The notes beneath the pieces are model-generated. The model saw only the letters and a program-made list of their open reading frames with translations. It searched no databases and had not been told where the DNA came from. Below, piece after piece: positions 8,753 through 18,962 of a DNA stretch of 64,000 bases. How positions within the stretch are numbered: position 1 is the stretch's first letter; the number at the start of each line of letters is the position of its first letter. Made by a program: the position numbers and the translations under genes. The DNA comes from Clostridia bacterium (GTDB lineage Bacteria > Bacillota > Clostridia > Oscillospirales > CAG-272): NCBI GenBank assembly GCA_017453245.1, contig JAFTKM010000026.1, positions 1 to 64,000 of the forward strand, given 5' to 3'.

Positions 8753-9589
8753 ATGATAAAAAACGAGTTTTTTGAGCTTTACAACGGAGTGAAAATCCCC
8801 AAGGTCGGATTCGGTACCTGGCAGGTGAAGGACGGCGACGAGGCGTATCAGTCTACCCTTTGGGCGCTCGAGGCGGGATACAGACATATCGATACCGCGC
8901 ACGCTTACGGCAACGAGGAGAGTGTCGGACGCGCTGTCCGTGACTCGGGAATACCGAGAGAGGAGATTTTTATCACCACAAAGCTCCCCTCACATATAAA
9001 GACCTATGAGGGCGCGAAGGCATACTTTACCGAATCGCTTAAGTCACTCGGGCTTGAGTATCTCGACCTCTATCTTATCCACGCGCCTTGGCCGTGGAGC
9101 AATATCGGTGAGGACTGCACCGAGGGTAATATTGAGGCGTGGCGCGCTATGGTCGAGCTCTATAACGAGGGCAAGGTGAGAGCAATAGGCGTCTCCAACT
9201 TTGCGGTGAAGGATATTGTCGCACTTACCGAGGCAACGGGCGTCAAGCCGATGGCAAACCAGATAAGATACTTTATCGGAAACCGTCAGGATGCTATCAC
9301 CGACTACTGTCAGGCAAACGACATACTTATCGAGGCATACTCTCCGCTCGCTACGGGAGAGATCGCAAGTCACGAGAAGCTCCGCCCCATTGCAGAAAAA
9401 TACGGTGTATCCATACCCCGGCTCTGCATCAGATACTGCCTTGAGAAGGGTACCCTCCCCCTGCCGAAGTCTGTGCATAAGGAGAGGATAGAGGCGAATA
9501 TCGACCTCGACTTTACTATCGAAAAAGAGGATATTGATTATCTAGACTCAATCGGTAGAATCGGCGCAGTTAAGGACTTAAGAAGCTGA
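8753..9589 (+). CDS. Aldo/keto reductase
   Basis: A 278-residue NADPH-dependent carbonyl reductase with a TIM-barrel fold. All four catalytic residues are visible: Asp47 and Tyr52 (HIDTAHAYGNE), Lys77 (ITTKLPS) and His110 (LIHAPWP). VRAIGVSNF and the C-terminal LPLPKSVHKERI are the usual cofactor-binding segments. Length and motifs match the 2,5-diketo-gluconate reductase/AKR5 group. The physiological substrate is not inferable. AAGGAG precedes the ATG and a strong promoter lies just upstream; it is a single-gene unit ending in a good terminator. Confidence 0.92.
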   Translation: MIKNEFFELYNGVKIPKVGFGTWQVKDGDEAYQSTLWALEAGYRHIDTAHAYGNEESVGRAVRDSGIPREEIFITTKLPSHIKTYEGAKAYFTESLKSLGLEYLDLYLIHAPWPWSNIGEDCTEGNIEAWRAMVELYNEGKVRAIGVSNFAVKDIVALTEATGVKPMANQIRYFIGNRQDAITDYCQANDILIEAYSPLATGEIASHEKLRPIAEKYGVSIPRLCIRYCLEKGTLPLPKSVHKERIEANIDLDFTIEKEDIDYLDSIGRIGAVKDLRS

Positions 9590-9630
9590 TTTGTAAAGTA
9601 TAATGTTCATTTTTAACAATTAATAAAAAA

Positions 9631-9680
9631 CAAAGAGAGAACATCGCGGCGAGTTGAAACCGTTTTGTTCTCTCTTTTTG
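9631..9680 (+). terminator. Terminator after the aldo/keto reductase gene
   Basis: An 11-bp stem (CAAAGAGAGAAC region with GTTCTCTCTTT) around a 24-nt loop, followed by TTTTTG. Confidence 0.75.
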
Positions 9681-9685
9681 TGTTT

Positions 9686-9906
9686 TAGTTGTATTCTTTG
9701 CCGCAGGGCAAAGAGTTATATTTCGACTTCGTCGAAGTTGTATTTTCCTTACGGAAAGCTGTATTGCTCGGCTTTGCCTCGCAGTTGTATTATATTCGCC
9801 TATCTGACCTAAAACTGCCGTCAGGCAATCATAACTACACGAAGTGTATCATAACTCATAACTTGCCCATAGGGCAATCATAGTTTAATTTCGCGCTACG
9901 CCGCGA
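9686..9906. repeat. Hairpin-chain element, GTTGTATT family
   Basis: A row of short hairpins (CTTTGCC-gcag-GGCAAAG, TTCGAC-ttc-GTCGAA, TTTTCC-ttac-GGAAA, TTGCC-gtca-GGCAA, TTGCCC-atag-GGCAA) separated by AGTTGTATT-like linkers on the left and ATCATAACT-like linkers on the right. It ends with the 9-bp hairpin AATTTCGCG..CGCGAAATT next to the pnp stop codon. Confidence 0.8.
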
Positions 9907-9908
9907 AA

Positions 9909-12011
<2,103 letters not shown>

Positions 12012-12130
12012 TTTAAAAATTCCTCCGTTTGTCTTTTTTTGACGTCGGGGCGAAGATAACACTTAGATATATGCTTGAAGTTTTTCAAACGCATATTTAA
12101 ATGCTACTTCCGCGCCCGAGCTGATTGCGA

Positions 12131-12161
12131 ATGCAAAATGCAAAATGCAGAATGCAAAATT
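12131..12161. repeat. ATGCAAA heptamer quartet between rpsO and pnp
   Basis: Four tandem heptamers, the third ATGCAGA, the same plan as at 4793. It lies in the 330-nt rpsO-pnp gap, so it is transcribed with pnp. Confidence 0.85.
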
Positions 12162-12275
12162 AAGAACGATTTAAGCACCTTTTGCAAATAATTATTTGCA
12201 TTGGCTTGTGTTTTGGCTTTTCTGTCACGTTATCTGTTTTTTGCAGAAAAAGAGAAAGCCTTGTGTTTTGCCGAG

Positions 12276-12313
12276 AAAAACGGGAACGAAAAGGCAAATG
12301 CATCTCGTTCCCG
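12276..12313 (-). terminator. Terminator between rpsO and pnp
   Basis: A 9-bp perfect stem CGGGAACGA (12281-12289 with 12305-12313) followed on the minus strand by TTTTTCTC. It sits 30 nt after the rpsO stop. Confidence 0.8.
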
Positions 12314-12343
12314 TCTCGTATTCCCGGCGGGAAAGTAAGAAAA

Positions 12344-12610
12344 TTACTTTCTGAGACCGAGTCTCTTGATAACTGCTCTGTATCTCTCGATATCCTTCTT
12401 AGCAAGGTATGCGAGGAGCTGCTTTCTGTGACCAACCATCTTGGAGAGGCCTCTCTGAGAGTGGAAGTCCTTGGGGTTCTTCTTCATGTGCTCGGTAAGC
12501 TCGTTGATTCTGGTAGTGAGAATAGCGATCTGTACCTCGGGAGAACCGGTGTCTCTCTCATTGATCTTGTACTCTTCGATAAGAGCGGTCTTTGTTTCCT
12601 TTGCGATCAT
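12344..12610 (-). CDS. rpsO: 30S ribosomal protein S15
   Basis: An 88-residue primary 16S rRNA-binding protein of the small subunit platform. It shows the S15 signature ([36 protein letters not shown]-like tail ending RLGLRK). The start is the ATG at 12610: this gives the standard length and AAAGGTGA lies upstream; an 11-codon extension is possible but unusual. The promoter at 12743-12771 leaves a leader of about 125 nt, where S15 autoregulation occurs in many bacteria; I cannot assign a specific motif here. Confidence 0.97.
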   Translation of the reverse strand: MIAKETKTALIEEYKINERDTGSPEVQIAILTTRINELTEHMKKNPKDFHSQRGLSKMVGHRKQLLAYLAKKDIERYRAVIKRLGLRK

Positions 12611-12742
12611 TTTGTCTTCACCTTTCTTAAAATTTTTATCCATAAAACCGAGTGAGGTGCGGGTGAAATGCGAAAGCCACGCAAGGGTTTAGTCCCAAAC
12701 GGAGCAGTGCCATACACGTCACACAGTATTAGGCCGTCGTTT

Positions 12743-12771
12743 AGTATATCACATTTTTTTCAGTTTGTAAA
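12743..12771 (-). promoter_or_regulatory. Promoter of rpsO-pnp
   Basis: Minus strand TTTACA, 17-nt spacer, TATACT with TG one base upstream of the -10 box. Confidence 0.75.
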
Positions 12772-12853
12772 TACTTTTTTTATATTTTAATAAGAATTTG
12801 TAGGATTTTATTGAAATTTTACTCAAAAAGATGATATTTTTTATGTTTTTTAT

Positions 12854-13579
12854 TTATTTTACCGTAATTTCGGGCTTTTCATCAGCCTCTTCCTCACGTA
12901 ATTCGGAGAATCTGATAGCCTTAGGGAGATTCCACTTGAGCTTGGTGGCAAGGACTCTTATAACCACGACGACAGCGATGCAGAATATCTCGCTGATCAT
13001 CTGCATTACCTCGTTACCACGGAAGATGACTGCCGCGAGCAGGTAGTAGAGCGACGCGCCGATAAGTGCCGCGAGGGCATAAACTCTCTTGCGGAGGATG
13101 AAGGGGATGTCACGGAGTATCAGGTCACGTATCATACCGCCGCCGACAGCGCTCATCATACCGAGCACCGCGCAAACGAGGAATCCCGCGCTCTCGCCTC
13201 GCGAGGCGAAGAAGTCAAGGCAGGTACCAACGCCCGAGACCGAGAAAATGCCGATCGCAAGAGCGTCTATGTAGTTATTGACCGAGAGGACGAGCTGTTC
13301 CCTCTTTACGTAGTGACGCTTGAATACGCTTGCGAGAATGAAAACGGTAAGCGCGACCGCCGTGGCGATAACTACCTGATAGGCAAGCTCGCGGAAGAAG
13401 GCGGGCGGATTTCTGCCAATGGTGATGTCGCGGATTATACCTCCGCCGAAGCAGGTCATAAGCGAGAGAAATACAACGCCGAAAAGGTCGGTCTCCTTAT
13501 CAATAGCGACGATAGCGCCTGCTACGGCAAAGGAGATAACACCGATGATCTCAATAGATAAAAGAATTGCGTCTATCAT
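12854..13579 (-). CDS. TRIC-type trimeric cation channel/UPF0126 membrane protein
   Basis: A 241-residue polytopic membrane protein made of two homologous halves. Each half carries the family signature, CFGGGIIRDI in the first and SAVGGGMIRDL in the second. This matches UPF0126/TRIC proteins, which form potassium-permeable trimers; some members have been described as glycine transporters. A seventh helix is followed by a charged tail (about 215-241). It begins 3 nt after the rdgB stop, so the two genes are co-transcribed; no functional link is known. Confidence 0.88.
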   Translation of the reverse strand: MIDAILLSIEIIGVISFAVAGAIVAIDKETDLFGVVFLSLMTCFGGGIIRDITIGRNPPAFFRELAYQVVIATAVALTVFILASVFKRHYVKREQLVLSVNNYIDALAIGIFSVSGVGTCLDFFASRGESAGFLVCAVLGMMSAVGGGMIRDLILRDIPFILRKRVYALAALIGASLYYLLAAVIFRGNEVMQMISEIFCIAVVVVIRVLATKLKWNLPKAIRFSELREEEADEKPEITVK

Positions 13580-13582
13580 ATC

Positions 13583-14152
13583 TTAACCCAGCTTTTCAAG
13601 CAAGAGTGCCAACGCATTCGCTCTGTGGCTGATGGCGTTTTTCTCCTCGTCGGTCATCTCCGCAACAGTTCTTGTCTCGCCTGTGGGGACAAACAAGGGA
13701 TCATAGCCGAAGCCTCTTTCACCGCGGCGATTCTCGGTGATAGTGCCGTGCATATAGCCCTCGGCAAGAGTGAGCTCGCCCGTGGGGGAGCAAAGCGCCA
13801 TAGCGCAGGTGTAGTATGCGCTCTTGTCCTCCTTGTCGCGGAGCTTCTCAAGAAGGAGGTTGTTGTTATCCTCGTCTGTGCCGCCCGAGAAGCGTGCGGA
13901 ATAGATGCCGGGCGCACCGCCAAGAGCGTTGGCAGAAATGCCGCTGTCGTCGGCAAGAGAGTAGCAGCCGGATATCTCGGCAATCTCGGTTGCCTTCTTG
14001 ATCGCATTCTCCATAAAGGTGGTGCCGTCCTCCACGGTCTCGTGGTCGATGCCCGCCTCACGAAGCGAGAGGATCTCGTCAAACTTGCCGCCGAGTATCT
14101 TCTTGATCTCGTAGATCTTATGCTTGTTGTTAGATGCAATAATAAGCTTCAT
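13583..14152 (-). CDS. rdgB: XTP/dITP diphosphatase, RdgB/HAM1 family
   Basis: A 189-residue house-cleaning pyrophosphatase that hydrolyses dITP, dXTP and ITP to keep deaminated purines out of nucleic acids. It has the N-terminal IASNNKHK nucleotide-binding loop, the metal-binding LADDSG, GAPGIYSARF, RRGERGFGYDPLF and the C-terminal ISHRANAL. Length is standard. It is the first gene of an operon with the TRIC gene. The promoter lies about 190 nt upstream, leaving a long structured leader. The SD (AAGG) is weak. Confidence 0.95.
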   Translation of the reverse strand: MKLIIASNNKHKIYEIKKILGGKFDEILSLREAGIDHETVEDGTTFMENAIKKATEIAEISGCYSLADDSGISANALGGAPGIYSARFSGGTDEDNNNLLLEKLRDKEDKSAYYTCAMALCSPTGELTLAEGYMHGTITENRRGERGFGYDPLFVPTGETRTVAEMTDEEKNAISHRANALALLLEKLG

Positions 14153-14159
14153 AATAGTC

Positions 14160-14333
14160 TTTAACCTTCGAATTTGTAAAGTTTAATTGATATTTTGCGC
14201 ATTTTACGGTCGTGCTACAACCGATCGCCGGATAACCAAGCTTCACTTTTCCCTGCCGCAAATGCCGAGGCAGGAATGAAAACAAGGGTGAGCAGTGCTG
14301 TTATAGCCTCTCCAAAAAACGCCCGCTGATTAC
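14160..14333 (-). ncRNA. Structured leader or small RNA upstream of rdgB, possibly 6S-like
   Basis: A promoter at 14340-14368 starts a transcript about 180 nt before rdgB. It can fold into a long interrupted rod: GCTATAAC near the 5' side pairs with GTTGTAGC near the 3' side, and CCTGCC pairs with GGCAGG at the tip (loop TCGGCATTTGC), with an open middle. A hairpin CGGT..ACCG lies near the end. A rod with a central bubble is the plan of 6S RNA, but I could not match conserved 6S bases. It could equally be a regulatory leader for rdgB. Confidence 0.35.
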
Positions 14334-14339
14334 GGATAA

Positions 14340-14368
14340 ATTATAATACACGAGGAGAAAAAAGTCAA
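14340..14368 (-). promoter_or_regulatory. Promoter of the rdgB leader transcript
   Basis: Minus strand TTGACT, 17-nt spacer, TATAAT. Confidence 0.75.
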
Positions 14369-14436
14369 TCAAATTCAGAAAAAAAGAGAACGTTTAAATG
14401 AATGAAAATATTTTCATAAAAAAACGAAAAAAGCAC

Positions 14437-14465
14437 TTGACAAATGACTAAAAAGGTTATATAAT
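14437..14465 (+). promoter_or_regulatory. Promoter of the YceD-family gene and rpmF
   Basis: TTGACA, 17-nt spacer, TATAAT: a perfect consensus sigma-A promoter, fitting a ribosomal protein operon. Confidence 0.85.
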
Positions 14466-14536
14466 ATGGTGTACGACTATGGGACAGACATAGCCTAAAC
14501 TATGCCCATTTGCCGAAAACACTCAGGGAGGATACG

Positions 14537-15091
14537 GTGAAGCTTGATCTCAGACCATTGTTAGCAGGCGAAAGACTGCTGACCTTTGACTACGAGTTAC
14601 CACTTGATATTGATCCCGAAGATACCTCGAGCTTTCTTTACGGCGTGAGTTTTCCTTCTCCCATGAAGGTCACCGGAGAGATTACCAACACCGCGGGTTA
14701 TATGCGTATGACTCTTACCATGTCGGTCGACTACCAAGCCGAATGCGCAAGATGTCTGGATACGGTCACCGGGTGCTTTTCGCTTGACCTTGAGAAAACG
14801 GTCGCCCCGAAGAAATTACTTGAGAATCTTGATGAAAACAGACTCGACGATTATGCGATAATCGAGGACGGCTTCCTTGATATGGACGAGCCGCTCAGAG
14901 AGCAGATCGAAATGGAGTTCCCCGTCAGATTTCTCTGCAAGGATGATTGCAAGGGTCTGTGCTCAAAGTGCGGGCAGAATCTTAATCACGGTGATTGCGG
15001 GTGCAACAAGAAGGAGATTGATCCCAGACTCGCTCCCTTAGCAAAGATTCTTGAGCAAATGAAACAAGAAGAAAATAATAAAAATAAATAA
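14537..15091 (+). CDS. YceD/DUF177 family protein
   Basis: A 184-residue protein of the DUF177 family, which is encoded next to rpmF in most bacteria and is implicated in 23S rRNA accumulation. It has the ECARCLD motif in the middle and a C-terminal cysteine cluster (LCKDDCKGLCSKCGQN, then GDCGC) that probably binds zinc. The GTG at 14537 is chosen because GGGAGG lies 5-6 nt upstream; a TTG at 14510 is in frame but lacks such a site. rpmF follows after 46 nt in the same transcript. Confidence 0.9.
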   Translation: MKLDLRPLLAGERLLTFDYELPLDIDPEDTSSFLYGVSFPSPMKVTGEITNTAGYMRMTLTMSVDYQAECARCLDTVTGCFSLDLEKTVAPKKLLENLDENRLDDYAIIEDGFLDMDEPLREQIEMEFPVRFLCKDDCKGLCSKCGQNLNHGDCGCNKKEIDPRLAPLAKILEQMKQEENNKNK

Positions 15092-15137
15092 TATCCGAGA
15101 ATGCATTTGTGCATGCTCATACAGGAGGTAATCAACA

Positions 15138-15335
15138 ATGGCAGTTCCTAAGAGAAAAACATCTCATGCGAGAAAGATGAAGAGAAGATCCAACGTTTGG
15201 AAGCTCGAGACCCCCACCAACCTTGTTAAGTGCCCTCAGTGCGGCGAGTTCAACCTTGCTTACCGCGTTTGCAAGGCTTGCGGCTACTACAAGGGTGAGC
15301 AGATCGTTGCTCACAAGGATGAGGCAGCTAACTAA
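15138..15335 (+). CDS. rpmF: 50S ribosomal protein L32
   Basis: A 65-residue large-subunit protein starting MAVPKRKTSHARK, with the zinc-ribbon pairs CPQC and CKAC. AGGAGGT lies at the right distance. It follows the DUF177 gene as usual, but plsX and the fatty acid genes that often follow rpmF are absent; a strong terminator comes instead. Confidence 0.97.
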   Translation: MAVPKRKTSHARKMKRRSNVWKLETPTNLVKCPQCGEFNLAYRVCKACGYYKGEQIVAHKDEAAN

Positions 15336-15422
15336 TTCTCTACGGGGCTGATTCATTTAGGTGTAATCGAAAAAGAGTCGAGGAGCCAATGAAAACAACC
15401 CTAAAACTTAACATCTGCACAA

Positions 15423-15470
15423 GTAAGAGGTGGAAATTATCGTAATTTCCACCTCTTACACTCTTTTTCT
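15423..15470 (+). terminator. Strong terminator after rpmF
   Basis: A 17-bp perfect stem (15423-15439 with 15443-15459) with a 3-nt loop and a nearby T-rich tail. Confidence 0.8.
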
Positions 15471-15557
15471 ATCGTCGTTTCCTTCCTCCGACGTATGTTT
15501 ATACGCCTCTCGGTCGGAGAACGTCGATTTCCATCCTAAATTAATCTAGCCCCGAAA

Positions 15558-15597
15558 CAAAACACCGACTTCGTTTGAAGTCGGTGTTTTGTTTTTT
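15558..15597. terminator. Second hairpin terminator downstream of rpmF
   Basis: A 15-bp perfect stem (15558-15572 with 15577-15591), GTTT loop and T run. The gap 15471-15557 holds a longer imperfect hairpin centred on GACGTATgtttATACG. Confidence 0.75.
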
Positions 15598-15647
15598 ACG
15601 TCACCAAGGGTGACATCTGCTATTTTTAAAAGTTAGCGAAGCGAGAT

Positions 15648-15976
15648 AGAGTGTCATCCTGAGCGAAGTGCGTAAGCACGAAGTCGAACCCGTAGGGCGA
15701 CACAGAGTGTCGGGATCTACTTTGGCTAAGGAAGCCGTCATCAGACTCATACTAGATCCCTTCGTCGCTACGCTCCTCGGTTTTGCTCCTCACCGGAGCA
15801 AAACTTACTCTTTTGTGGCGCAAGTCCACCTCGTGTCCTTGGTGCTTCGCACCTTGCTCCCCTTACGGTGAGACGCCACAGAGCAATCTGCGCGTGTCTC
15901 GCTTGTGCAAGCACAGACTCGCTTACACTTGATTATCTGACTCCGTGCTTACGCACTTCGCTCAGGATGACACTCT
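15648..15976. repeat. Palindromic GTCATCCTGAGC element, long copy
   Basis: Same terminal inverted repeats as 4944-5156, with the body in the opposite orientation. It carries an additional ~150-bp hairpin module (GTGGCG..CGCCAC, GGTGCTTCGCACC, CTTGTGCAAG) that the short copy lacks and that the third copy (45686) shares. Confidence 0.85.
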
Positions 15977-16037
15977 AGCCAACTCCGCATTATCCGGCGG
16001 GAGCAAGCCCCCGCCCTACGGTTTGTGCCTCGCCCCT

Positions 16038-16361
16038 CATTTTGCATTTTGCATTCTGCATTTTGCATTTGCGGCTCCGCCGCACCGCCCCCGCCCTACG
16101 GTCTCATTCTGCATTCCGTATATCGGGACGTCGGGGCGCCGTCCCCTACGATTTCTTCCTCGTTCTCCTCATTTTGCATTTTGCATTTTGAATTTTGCAT
16201 TGGCGCATTGCGCCGAAGTTTTGCATTTTGCATTCTGCATCTACGGACCGTCGAGACGCCGGTCCCTACAATCCGTGCCTCGTTCTTAATTTTGCATTTT
16301 GCATTCTGCATTTTGCATTTGCGCAGCCCTGTGCATCGCGCCAAAGTTCTGCATTTTGCAT
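16038..16361. repeat. Cluster of five TTTGCAT heptamer arrays
   Basis: Arrays at 16041-16068 (4 units), 16173-16200 (4), 16220-16240 (3), 16291-16318 (4) and 16348-16361 (2). Most contain one variant unit (TCTGCAT or TTTGAAT). They are separated by GC-rich pieces such as GGCGGGAGC..CCCGCC and GCGGCTCCGCCGC. Apparent reading frames here only encode the repeats. Confidence 0.85.
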
Positions 16362-16392
16362 TTGCGGCTCCGCCGCACCGCCCTCCCCTTAA

Positions 16393-16421
16393 TTGACAAC
16401 CACATAAAGATATGATATAAT
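16393..16421 (+). promoter_or_regulatory. Promoter of the frameshifted membrane gene
   Basis: TTGACA, 17-nt spacer, TATAAT, 35 nt upstream of the GTG start. Confidence 0.8.
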
Positions 16422-16455
16422 TAATTCGAACCACTACGAGAGAGGAGGCTGCTCT

Positions 16456-17135
16456 GTGACTATCAATCTGGTGAATCGTTGTCAATCGGAAATATACGTC
16501 TCTATAGATGATATATGGGACGGAATTATTGGCCCAAACAAAAGCATCCCCATTGAATGCGAGCCAAGTGACAAAGTGAAAATGTCCGTGCACGTTAATC
16601 ATAGAAGGCCTTGCAGGGGTAGTATACATAACCTGAACCTTATAACTCACTATGCTTTTGAGAATGTAAAAATGATGCTGAGTTTATCATTACACGCGAG
16701 AAAATTCGTGTTGCGTTATACGTATCTTATGAACGCTTATTTGTAAATACGGATGACGCAACAAAGATCTCGGAAAAATCCTTGGTAAACGATCCTGACC
16801 AAAACGATAAACGCTACAAGCGAAGCCGTATCAAGGATACGTTACTCGGGCCATTAGAAGATCTGACTGAGCTGTGCTTTATCCTATTTGTCGGCGGATT
16901 GCTGCTCGGTTGGCTTGTAAGCTGGTATCTCCTTTTGATATATTACCCGCTTACGTATTTAATTGTACTCGGCATAGATTGGGTAGTCAAGACTGCCGTA
17001 AACGAGTCCTTCAGAAGGCGCTTTAACGTCGATGAATCAAATGAATTTTATCAGTTTTGCGATCCCGATTATATCGCTTATTACTACTCGCAAAGCGACC
17101 GCAAACCGTTCTTAGGCAAGGTTGACACGAATTAA
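16456..17135 (+). pseudogene. Hypothetical membrane protein gene split by a frameshift
   Basis: A GTG start with GGAGG 7 nt upstream opens a frame (MTINLVNRCQ...) that loses sense near 16670 and stops at 16746. The neighbouring frame carries a sensible continuation from the same point (NDAEFIITRERKIRVALYVS...) running through two hydrophobic helices to 17135. The switch falls in a run of five A (GTAAAAATG). One base less or more joins both parts into about 225 residues: a beta-rich N-terminal domain, a soluble linker and a two-helix membrane segment followed by an FNVDESNEFYQF tail. It could be a broken gene, a sequencing or assembly slip, or -1 slippage at AAA. No family recognised. AT-rich, unlike its neighbours. 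Confidence 0.65.
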
Positions 17136-17164
17136 TAGAATATACTAAGGAGCTTAGACCTTAA

Positions 17165-17602
17165 ATGAAAAAGTTTTTATGTATGCTGTTTTGTATTTTG
17201 GGATGCTTATTTACAGTATTATTTGGGGTATTATTTGTTACTAACTATGGAGAACAAAGCATACCAAAATTTGCTTCTACACTTGTGATAGTAAGTTACT
17301 TTATCATCTCTGTATCAATAATAATAGGATTTGCTGTCATTAACGTTTCGGTCGATCAATGGTTTAAAGATACCACGTCTGATATGATGTCAATTAAAGA
17401 CCGGATATTGCTTGTTGCAGTAATCCTGATAACGTTAGGATGCTGCGGAATATTTATTTTGACGATTGTTTACAACAATATAAACTCGATCAGAGTAACA
17501 GAAACGGATAATATGTTTCTCAGAATACCGCTGTTAATTATGGGAAACACATTTATGGCATATGCTTATTACCAACACTATCAAGTTGTTAAGAGAAAAT
17601 AA
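17165..17602 (+). CDS. Hypothetical four-helix membrane protein
   Basis: A 145-residue protein with four predicted membrane helices (about 4-24, 38-60, 80-103, 118-135) and a basic C-terminus. No family recognised. It lies 29 nt after the frameshifted membrane gene in the same direction and shares its low GC content, so the two probably form one acquired unit. The Shine-Dalgarno (AAGGAG) is about 13 nt from the ATG, a long spacing. Confidence 0.65.
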   Translation: MKKFLCMLFCILGCLFTVLFGVLFVTNYGEQSIPKFASTLVIVSYFIISVSIIIGFAVINVSVDQWFKDTTSDMMSIKDRILLVAVILITLGCCGIFILTIVYNNINSIRVTETDNMFLRIPLLIMGNTFMAYAYYQHYQVVKRK

Positions 17603-17628
17603 TTTTGATAAAAATGAAGTATAAAAAA

Positions 17629-17660
17629 CAAAGGCGGCTCGATTTGAGCCGCCTTTGTTT
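17629..17660. terminator. Bidirectional terminator
   Basis: A 12-bp stem CAAAGGCGGCTC (17629-17640 with 17645-17656) and GATT loop between convergent genes, with T-rich flanks on both strands. Confidence 0.8.
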
Positions 17661-17704
17661 GTGCTTTGATTGAGTCGACGGCTTGACAGCCGTTTTTCTC
17701 ATTA

Positions 17705-18823
17705 TTAATAATTATCTGTATCAAATTCGCCGAATCTCGGGTTATCGTCTGCGAAGTCCTTCATAAACTTTCTGAGGGCTTCGATGCCCTCGATGGGCAT
17801 GGAGTTATAGATAGCGGCGCGCATACCGCCGATATTCTTCTCTGCCCTGAGGTTGACGAGGCCTCTCGCCTCTGCCTCTGTAAGGAACTTTTCGTCAAGC
17901 TCTGCGTCACCCGTGAAGAAGCGGATAACCATCATAGAGCGGCATCTGTTGTCAACGGGGGTGGTATAGAACTTGGACTTATCGAGATCATCGTAGATGA
18001 GGCTCGCCTTATGCTCGTTACGTCTCTTGAGCTCCTCGAGGCCTCCGATGGAGGTGATCCAGTCGAGCACAAGCTTCATCATATAGATGTTATAGACGGG
18101 GGGCGTGTTATACATTGAGCGGTTATCGGCGAGAAGCTTATAGTTAAGCATCGAGGGAGTCAAGGGATTGACTCTGCCGATAAGATCGTCTCTGACGATA
18201 ACGAGGGTGAGTCCCGCGATACCGAAGTTTGCCTCAGCGGAGGCAAAGATGAGTCCGAACTTTGAGACGTCGATGGGCTCGGAGAAAAGGAAGCCCGTCA
18301 TATCCGCAACGAGGGGAATGTTGCCCGTGTCGGGCACGTAGTTAAACTTTGTACCGCAGATGGCGTTTGTGTAGCACATATACACGTAATCCGCGTCGGG
18401 GCGGAAGTTCGCCTTAGTGGTCTCGGGTATTGTATTGTATACGGGTCCTGCTCCGCCCGAGGATGCGGCGATAACTACGTCGCCGTACTTCTTTGCCTCA
18501 AGGTAAGCATTTCTCGAGCGCTGGCCGGAGATGATATAGTCCGCGCACTTTCTCTCTGAGAGAAGGTTAAGAGGGACCGCCGCATACTGCGACGTTGCTC
18601 CGCCCTGAAGGAACAGAACCTTATAATTTGCAGGAACACCGAGGAGCTCTCTTACAGACTCCTCAAGCGAGGTAATAATCTCCATAAACTCCTTCGAGTC
18701 GTGGGGTATCTCCATCACGGACATTCCCGAGCCGCCAAAGTTCAAGAGCTCTTCCCTCGCCTTTTCGAGAACCGCGAGCGGCAACATTGCGGGGCCCGAT
18801 GAAAAGTTATATACTCTATCCAT
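17705..18823 (-). CDS. serC: Phosphoserine aminotransferase homologue lacking the PLP lysine
   Basis: A 372-residue, full-length homologue of SerC, the PLP enzyme that makes 3-phosphoserine. The fold signatures are intact (FSSGPAMLP, VLFLQGGATSQ, PIDVSKFGLI, GGMRAAIYN). Key residues are not, using E. coli numbering, which aligns without gaps to residue 102 and again at 198: Arg42 is Asp (IPHDSKEF), Trp102 is Arg (SGQRS), and the Schiff-base Lys198 is Ala (ASAEANFGIAG, codon GCA at 18230-18232). The GHR phosphate-binding motif before GGMR reads AEK. Asp of VADM is kept. It should therefore not work as a normal transaminase. It follows the two aconitase X genes on the same strand after a hairpin chain. 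It may be a pseudoenzyme or have a new role. Confidence 0.9.
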   Translation of the reverse strand: MDRVYNFSSGPAMLPLAVLEKAREELLNFGGSGMSVMEIPHDSKEFMEIITSLEESVRELLGVPANYKVLFLQGGATSQYAAVPLNLLSERKCADYIISGQRSRNAYLEAKKYGDVVIAASSGGAGPVYNTIPETTKANFRPDADYVYMCYTNAICGTKFNYVPDTGNIPLVADMTGFLFSEPIDVSKFGLIFASAEANFGIAGLTLVIVRDDLIGRVNPLTPSMLNYKLLADNRSMYNTPPVYNIYMMKLVLDWITSIGGLEELKRRNEHKASLIYDDLDKSKFYTTPVDNRCRSMMVIRFFTGDAELDEKFLTEAEARGLVNLRAEKNIGGMRAAIYNSMPIEGIEALRKFMKDFADDNPRFGEFDTDNY

Positions 18824-18848
18824 ATTCCGTCCTTTCGGGAGGTAGTTT

Positions 18849-18960
18849 CTTTAAGTCGATATGTTTTCGCTACGCTCAAACTCTATATTAACAAGCGGTG
18901 CTTGTTATCGATATATTTTCGCTGTGGCGAAAATTCGATATTATCTCGCAGAGGCGAGAT
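18849..18960. repeat. Hairpin-chain element, CGATAT family
   Basis: Hairpins AACAAG..CTTGTT, TTTTCGC-tgtg-GCGAAAA and TATCTCGC..GCGAGATA separated by TCGATAT linkers. It fills the gap between the aconitase X small-subunit gene and the SerC homologue. Confidence 0.7.
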
Positions 18961-18962
18961 AG

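Noticed and set aside
12611..12736. S15-binding autoregulatory leader in front of rpsO
   Set aside because: The leader length fits, but I could not match any known S15 leader motif by eye.
15945..16396. Short frames rich in FCILHFAF-like peptides, also at 45767-46361
   Set aside because: They are translations of heptamer arrays and hairpin modules.
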